From Prado023 sp963747335 (GTDB taxonomy: Bacteria > Actinomycetota > Actinomycetes > S36-B12 > CAIYMF01): DNA of 64,000 nt. The DNA lies in the NCBI GenBank assembly GCA_963747335.1, contig CAVVEV010000012.1, positions 248,001-312,000 on the forward strand, written 5' to 3'. The notes beneath the pieces are model-generated. The model did no database searches. It had not been told where the DNA came from and saw nothing but the letters and a program-made list of their open reading frames with translations. A program made the position numbers and the translations under genes. Shown piece after piece: positions 59,475 to 64,000 of the stretch (its first letter is position 1; each line of letters opens with the position of its first letter).

Positions 59475-60119
59475 TCATCCGAGGGCGCCGACCGGTGTCG
59501 GCTCGAGCCCAGCGAGGCTCATCGGGGCGGACCGCCGGCGCCCCAGCTCGATCGATGTGATGACGGCATTGGTTGACAGCGCCATGGCAGCGCCGGCCAT
59601 CACCGGCACGTCCGTGGTCAGGACCGCGAAGGTGAGCCAGCACACCTGGGCGGCGACCTTCAGCGCGTTGGAGGTCAGCGAGATCGCCGAGGGGCCCATG
59701 CCGCGTCGTGCCCATGCGGTCTCGTAGACCTGTGGCCACATCCCGAACAGGCCGATGCCGAACGCGAGGAACCCGACCTGCTCGGGGGCGAGCTGGGTCG
59801 AGGCGAGGATGAGGAGCAGCGCGCTCGCTGCGAGCCCGCCGGCACGCCGACGGCGGCTCCACGCCGCGGGCACGAGCAGCACGATCGACACCGCACCCGC
59901 GATGAGCAGCACGTTCCCGGGGATCTGGGGCATTGAGCGGGATCGCACGCCGTAGGTGAGCCAGAGCGAGCACGACACTGCCACCAGCGACCACGTCCAC
60001 GGCGACACCCCGCCCATGTGCGGGTGGCGGACGATGCGCAGGATCTGCGGCATGACCATGACGACTCCGATGGCGGAGCCGAGGTAGGCCAGCAGGTGGG
60101 CGAACGTGTACGTGTCCAT
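59475..60119 (-). CDS. PQ-loop (SemiSWEET-like) membrane transporter
   Basis: A 214-residue membrane protein with seven hydrophobic segments and two PQ-loop motifs: VVMVMPQILRIVRHPHMGGVS near the N terminus and GIGLFGMWPQVYETAW in the second half, so it is a two-repeat PQ-loop/SWEET-like protein rather than the three-helix SemiSWEET. SWEET-type proteins move sugars down gradients. ATG at 60117-60119. It shares a control region with a divergent LacI-type regulator, supporting a sugar or nucleoside role; substrate unknown. Confidence 0.85.
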   Translation of the reverse strand: MDTYTFAHLLAYLGSAIGVVMVMPQILRIVRHPHMGGVSPWTWSLVAVSCSLWLTYGVRSRSMPQIPGNVLLIAGAVSIVLLVPAAWSRRRRAGGLAASALLLILASTQLAPEQVGFLAFGIGLFGMWPQVYETAWARRGMGPSAISLTSNALKVAAQVCWLTFAVLTTDVPVMAGAAMALSTNAVITSIELGRRRSAPMSLAGLEPTPVGALG

Positions 60120-60135
60120 GGGTCCGATCCGAGTT

Positions 60136-60164
60136 CTGTATCGATATAGTCTGTAACGATACAG
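60136..60164. promoter_or_regulatory. Tandem LacI-type operators
   Basis: Two 14-bp near-palindromes with central CG, CTGTATCGATATAG (60136-60149) and CTGTAACGATACAG (60151-60164), fit CTGTAWCGATAYAG. They lie 15 bp apart centre to centre in the 88-base gap between the divergent PQ-loop gene and the LacI gene, so one repressor can control both and itself. Confidence 0.75.
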
Positions 60165-60207
60165 TTGATACGGGACGCGGACAACCCATTCGGAGGAGGA
60201 ACCGGCT

Positions 60208-61254
60208 GTGGGCACCGACCGACCGACGCTCGACACCGTGGCGACGGCTGCTGGGGTGTCCCGGATGACGGTCTCCAACGCCTACAACCGCCCCGACCAG
60301 CTCTCTGCCGCAACTCGCGCACGGGTCCTCGCGGTCGCCACCAGCCTCGGATACCCCGGCCCTGACCCCGCAGCCCGCTCACTGCGGCGTCGCCGGTCCG
60401 GAACGGTCGGGGTCCTCATGACCGAGCGCCTGCCCTACGCGTTCACGGACCCAGGCATGGTGGCGCTCATGCGCGGGATGGCCAGCGAACTCGGGGCCGC
60501 GGGCCAGGCGATGCTGCTCGTGCCCTCGGAGTCCGACGACGTGGTGGCTGTCGTCCGCGGTGCGGTGGTGGACGCGTTCATCGTCTGCTCGATGGAGGCC
60601 GACGACGTGGTCGTCGAGGCGGTCCGCCAACGCCGACTGCCCCTGGTGACCGTGGGGCACCCGCGCCTTCGGGGTGTGCCGTTCCTGGGCATCGACAACG
60701 CCGCTGCGGGGGGTCTGGTCGCCGAGCACCTCCTCGGACTCGGCCACCGGCGCCTGGGGGTGGTCGGGCTGCCGGGGCGCGACCCCGGGGACCTCGCCAA
60801 CCGGGTCCCGGTGCGCATCGGGATCGGGGAGCGGGTCACGGGGTTCTCCCGGGCCGCCCGCGAGGTCCCCGCCGCCGAGGTCCAGGTGGTCGATACCGCG
60901 GAGAACACCGTGGACGACGGAATCCGGGCCGCGTTCGCGCTGCTGGACCAGCCGGCCGACCGTCGCCCCACTGCCGTCTTCGCCGTCACCGACGTCCTGG
61001 CCCTTGCAGTGCTGGAGGCGGCCACTCGACTGGGCCTGGTCGTTCCCCAGCAGTTGTCGGTGGTCGGCTTCGACGACATCGAGGAGGCGGCCCGGGCTCG
61101 TCCTCCGCTCACCACCGTTGCCCAGGACCTCGAGGGGAAGGGCCGGCTCGCGGCTCGTGCTGCGCTGGACCTCGTGGCCGGGGGGACCGTGCGCTCACCA
61201 CGGCTGGGGGCACGACTTGTGGTGCGGAAGAGCACGAACGTCCCGGCCCGGTGA
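60208..61254 (+). CDS. LacI family transcriptional regulator
   Basis: A 348-residue repressor. The HTH is at the N terminus (LDTVATAAGVSRMTVSNAYN, RPDQLSAATRARVLAVATSL, LGYPGPDPAARSLR), followed by a periplasmic-binding-like sensor domain with VGVLMTERLPYAFTDPGM, GIDNAAAGGLVAEHLLGLGH and LSVVGFDDIEEAA near the C terminus. GTG start at 60208 with GGAGGAGGAA. Divergent from the PQ-loop transporter it likely regulates through the tandem operators. Confidence 0.93.
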   Translation: MGTDRPTLDTVATAAGVSRMTVSNAYNRPDQLSAATRARVLAVATSLGYPGPDPAARSLRRRRSGTVGVLMTERLPYAFTDPGMVALMRGMASELGAAGQAMLLVPSESDDVVAVVRGAVVDAFIVCSMEADDVVVEAVRQRRLPLVTVGHPRLRGVPFLGIDNAAAGGLVAEHLLGLGHRRLGVVGLPGRDPGDLANRVPVRIGIGERVTGFSRAAREVPAAEVQVVDTAENTVDDGIRAAFALLDQPADRRPTAVFAVTDVLALAVLEAATRLGLVVPQQLSVVGFDDIEEAARARPPLTTVAQDLEGKGRLAARAALDLVAGGTVRSPRLGARLVVRKSTNVPAR

Positions 61255-61319
61255 CCGAGGCGAGGACCGGCGACCGGCGACCGGCGCCGAACGGACCCAC
61301 GAGCCCCTGCGCGGTACCC

Positions 61320-61946
61320 CTACTGCGCCGACGTCCTCGCCGTCGCCCTCGCGGCCGCCTTCTGCTGCTGCTTGAAGGCGCGGACCTCGGCCAGCGTCGA
61401 GGCGTCGACGACGTCGGCCACAGAGCGTCGCGCTCCCTGCTCCCCGTAGGCTCCGGCGGCCTCACGCCAGCCCTCGGGTCGGACGCCGCACTGCTTGCCC
61501 AGCAGGGCGACGAAGATCCGGGCCTTCTGCTCCCCGAATCCGGGCATGTCCCGAAGCCGACGCAGCAGGTCGGCGCCGGTGGGAGCCGTGGTCCACACGG
61601 AGGCAGTGTCGCCGCCGTACTCGTCGACCACGTGCCGTGCCAGCGCCTGGATCCGCCCGGCCATCGATCCCGGGTAGCGATGCACGGCAGGAGGCCCGGC
61701 AGCGAGGGCTGCGAACGCCTCCGGGTCGAGATCGGCGATCGCGCGCGGATCGAGCCGGTCGACGCCGAGGCGGTCCGCGATCAGCCGCGGGCCGGCGAAC
61801 GCCCGCTCCATCGGGAACTGCTGGTCCAGCAGCATCCCGGTCAGGAGCGCGAACGGATCACGCGAGAGCAGCTCGTCAGCCAAGGTCTCCTGCGCAAGGC
61901 AGAGGGTCGGAACGACGGCGGGGTCATGCGGCTTGTCAGGCACCAT
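61320..61946 (-). CDS. HhH-GPD family protein (base-excision glycosylase-like)
   Basis: A 208-residue protein of the HhH-GPD superfamily: LTGMLLDQQFPMERAFAGP, helix-hairpin-helix RLRDMPGFGEQKARIFVALL, and a basic tail (FKQQQKAAARATARTSAQ). There is no Fe-S cysteine set. The normal catalytic GPD Asp is not obvious after the hairpin (GKQCGVRPEGW), so activity is uncertain; related actinobacterial proteins are annotated as Fe-S-free HhH-GPD base-excision proteins. ATG at 61944-61946. Confidence 0.82.
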   Translation of the reverse strand: MVPDKPHDPAVVPTLCLAQETLADELLSRDPFALLTGMLLDQQFPMERAFAGPRLIADRLGVDRLDPRAIADLDPEAFAALAAGPPAVHRYPGSMAGRIQALARHVVDEYGGDTASVWTTAPTGADLLRRLRDMPGFGEQKARIFVALLGKQCGVRPEGWREAAGAYGEQGARRSVADVVDASTLAEVRAFKQQQKAAARATARTSAQ

Positions 61947-62054
61947 GATCGCGATGCTACGGGGCCTGGGCCCACGGCGACAGGCCACGAGCCAGCGCCC
62001 CCGCTGCCCCCGGCTGGACGCAGGTCGCACGAGATCCGGGCAGGTCCGCCGCGC

Positions 62055-63101
62055 CTAGTGGCCTCCGGCGGCGATCGCGGTGCGCACCATCAGCTTGTAG
62101 GGCATGGAGCGATGCTGTGCCTGGTTGACCGTCCCGACCACCATGAGGCCGAGCTGCGGGGCGCGGAACATGACCGTCCCCGAGGCGCCGGAGTGCCCGA
62201 CGAACGATGGGACCCGGCGGAACCCCGTCATCAGCGGGGACATCCGGAACCGCATGATCCCGGTCCCGTACTCGAGCGGGTAGAAGATCCTGTGCCAGTC
62301 GCGCTGCATCTCATCCAGCGTCGTGCGGGCGAAGAGTCGAGCGCCGAGGAACGCGTCGAGGAAGGTCACCCCGTCCTGGAGCGTGCTCACGATGCCCCCG
62401 TCGGCCTGGACAGAGGCCATGGCCAGCGGAATGCGCAGCCGGGTAGCCCCATGGCGCAGGTCGGCCACCTCGTCGTACCGGCCGACGTCGGCGGGCGAGA
62501 AGCAGTAGGTCCCGACGAGCCCGAGCGGTCCTGTGATGCGGTCGCGGACCGACTCCGCGAACGTGCGGCCGTCGACAACCTCGATGGCTGCGCCGAGCAG
62601 CTGGTACCCGGTGTCGGAGTACAGACCCTTGCCGGGCGCGGCCGGCTTCATCTCGCGAGTCCATTCGAGCACGTCGTGCAGGTCCCATCCGAAGTCCGCC
62701 TCAACGACGCGGGCGAAGGTCGTCGGACCCTCCGAGCGCTTGCCCTCGAAGTAGTCGGCCAACCCCGCGGTGTGCGCCATCACGTTCCGCACGGTCATTG
62801 CCTGCCCACGATCCTCGCCGCCGCGGGCCATCACCAGGCCGCTGAGATCGAGGTCCGGCAGGTAGGCCGCAAGGGGGGCATCCCACTGCACTCGACCCTC
62901 GTCGCGCAGCTGGGCCAGGATCGCGGTCACGTAGAGCTTGGTGGCGCTGGCGATGAAGAACGGGCGAGTGGGATCACCGTGGGTCAGGTCGATGCGCCCA
63001 TCGTCGGACCGCATGCGCCACAGCACCTCGCCGGACCTCGGGTCGGCGTCCACCTTGCGGATCATCGCTGCGATGCGCCCGGCGGCGCTCGTGCTGCTCA
63101 T
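62055..63101 (-). CDS. Serine beta-lactamase-like protein (class C/DD-peptidase fold)
   Basis: A 348-residue penicillin-binding/beta-lactamase family protein. SATK in PFFIASATKLYVTAIL is the SxxK active site; YSDTGYQLLG is the Y-x-N-like motif (YSD), and GHSGASGTVMF takes the KTG position as HSG, as in esterase-like members. No signal peptide is seen, so it is probably a cytosolic esterase or peptidase rather than an antibiotic-resistance enzyme. ATG at 63099-63101. Confidence 0.85.
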   Translation of the reverse strand: MSSTSAAGRIAAMIRKVDADPRSGEVLWRMRSDDGRIDLTHGDPTRPFFIASATKLYVTAILAQLRDEGRVQWDAPLAAYLPDLDLSGLVMARGGEDRGQAMTVRNVMAHTAGLADYFEGKRSEGPTTFARVVEADFGWDLHDVLEWTREMKPAAPGKGLYSDTGYQLLGAAIEVVDGRTFAESVRDRITGPLGLVGTYCFSPADVGRYDEVADLRHGATRLRIPLAMASVQADGGIVSTLQDGVTFLDAFLGARLFARTTLDEMQRDWHRIFYPLEYGTGIMRFRMSPLMTGFRRVPSFVGHSGASGTVMFRAPQLGLMVVGTVNQAQHRSMPYKLMVRTAIAAGGH

Positions 63102-63285
63102 GGAGTCCCCATCCTGTCGTGTCGGGTCCGGATCGCCTCGAACTCCCACCCCAGCGGGGCGCACTCATCCTCAGCGCGCCGAACCCTGCCCGGAGGTTCC
63201 CATGATGGTGGGTGACCGTGGGCATGGATCCATGTCGACAGTGATTGCATCCGGCCGCCACTCGAACGGGAGTCTCGGCACTGCA

Positions 63286-64000
63286 TCAGGTAGCCGCGTC
63301 TGCATGGGCTATGAGGGACAGATGGGGCCACACGAGCGCGAGCGTGACGCCCGCACCGGCGAAGGCGAACCAGAAGGGTGCAGTCAGGCCCCAGCGTGCC
63401 GCGATCACGCCGCCCAGTGCCTGTCCGATCACGATGCCCCCGAACACGCACACCATGTACACGCTGCCGACGCGGCCCTGAAGCGCCGTGGGCGTGGCGC
63501 GCTGACGGACGGCCGTCGACACCGCGCCCCAGACGAACGCATAGGCACCGAACACCACCATGACCACCATGGCGACCCAGCCGATGGTCGTCAGGGCGAG
63601 GGCCAGGTGCGTGAGGACCTCGAGCAGAAGGCACACGCGCATGACCGTGGCAAGGTCGAAGTGCCGCTCGATCCAGTCGTACGCTCCGGTGCTCACCAGC
63701 CCTCCGACGGCGGCAGCGGTGGTGAGCAGCCCGTACCCGATGGCACCCATGTGGAGGTGATCGAGGGCGTACAGCACGAGCACCGACCAGGCGGCACCCC
63801 ACGTGATGTTGAACGCGACGATCACGATCGCGAGCGTGCGCACGGCGTCGTTGCCCAGGAGCCAGCGGACGCCCTCGGAGATGTCTCGCAGGACGTGAGT
63901 TCCAGCGGTGTCGCGGACCGCTCCCTGCGGGGTGGCGATCCGGGCGACCAGCCGGACGGACGCTGCCACCAGGACTGCCTGCGCAGCGAAGGGCCAGACG
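63286..64000 (-). CDS. MFS transporter, C-terminal part (runs off the window)
   Basis: The reading frame is open to the right edge, so the N-terminal half lies outside. Residues shown include six or more hydrophobic segments (TLAIVIVAFNITWGAAWSVL, IGYGLLTTAAAVGGLVSTG, MRVCLLLEVLTHLALAL, MVVMVVFGAYAFVWGAVSTA) and the DxxRRAxP-like RQRATPTALQGRVGSVYMV of the enterobactin/macrolide exporter group of MFS (MefA/EntS-like). Substrate unknown. The 184 bases before the beta-lactamase-like gene hold no gene. Confidence 0.85.
   Translation of the reverse strand, partial: VWPFAAQAVLVAASVRLVARIATPQGAVRDTAGTHVLRDISEGVRWLLGNDAVRTLAIVIVAFNITWGAAWSVLVLYALDHLHMGAIGYGLLTTAAAVGGLVSTGAYDWIERHFDLATVMRVCLLLEVLTHLALALTTIGWVAMVVMVVFGAYAFVWGAVSTAVRQRATPTALQGRVGSVYMVCVFGGIVIGQALGGVIAARWGLTAPFWFAFAGAGVTLALVWPHLSLIAHADAAT

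Noticed and set aside
62055..63101. Antibiotic-resistance beta-lactamase
   Set aside because: No signal peptide is visible and the KTG box is replaced by HSG, as in esterase-like members.

Overview
The window is one chromosomal segment of a very G+C-rich Gram-positive bacterium, almost certainly a member of the Actinomycetia. Evidence for this is a WhiB-family regulator of the WhiD/WhiB3 type, a SepX/GlpR division protein beside its MoeA-like partner, the murI-clpS-DUF2017 and MBL-rph-rdgB blocks, small actinobacterial families (DUF3039, DUF3618, DUF1918/DUF1876), a GTP-type PEP carboxykinase, frequent GTG starts and many 4-base ATGA/GTGA gene overlaps. No phage, insertion sequence, plasmid or CRISPR signature was seen, so this is core chromosome with a few accessory or divergent genes. 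Species could not be assigned.

Layout. 1-3.3 kb: start of a sodium:amino-acid symporter, tRNA-Ala, and the minus-strand operon glp(moeA)-rimJ-sepX linked to cell division. 3.4-8.7 kb: 5-formyl-THF cyclo-ligase, FmdB-like zinc ribbon, SAF-domain protein, MscL, PAC2 protein with a small partner, UPF0104 membrane protein. 8.6-18.7 kb: DrrAB-type ABC exporter, secreted SNase-lamin-tail protein, NCS2 purine permease, GNAT enzyme, CDF transporter, M6 metalloprotease. 18.7-24.3 kb: tRNA-Arg, pirin, a 38-residue cysteine-rich protein behind a CsoR-like operator, FUSC-like protein, and feoABC behind a DtxR/IdeR box. 24.1-30.1 kb: inverted repeats, an ogt plus ada-alkA repair operon, then an SDR divergent from an ACAD11-like acyl-CoA dehydrogenase overlapped by a phosphotransferase (probable hydroxy-fatty-acid catabolism). 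30.1-36.4 kb: spermidine-synthase-like membrane protein, GH20 hexosaminidase, CBS protein, oligoribonuclease, tRNA-His. 36.6-41.2 kb: lipoprotein, tRNA-Lys, Cpn10 paralogue, two-gene ThrE exporter, Bcp peroxiredoxin, Rrf2 regulator, tRNA-Leu. 41.2-49.7 kb: rdgB-rph-MBL, murI, clpS-DUF2017-class V aminotransferase, GH18 protein, DUF3039, whiD. 49.7-57.3 kb: ornithine carbamoyltransferase, PEP carboxykinase, amidase with a monooxygenase-like partner, a eukaryote-type double phosphofructokinase, a zincin. 57.4-64 kb: two Rpf-like secreted enzymes, DUF1918-DUF1876 fusion, PQ-loop transporter sharing tandem operators with a LacI regulator, HhH-GPD protein, serine beta-lactamase-like protein, end of an MFS transporter.

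Several conserved genes carry apparent single-base indels (ogt, argF, the phosphotransferase, possibly the ABC ATPase). Because argF is normally essential for arginine synthesis and the indels are isolated, sequence or assembly error is at least as likely as real decay. Metabolic themes are central carbon control (PFK, PEPCK), fatty-acid oxidation, ferrous iron uptake, nucleotide and DNA quality control (rdgB, ogt, ada-alkA, HhH-GPD), and envelope growth (glp-sepX, murI, Rpf-like, GH18, GH20).
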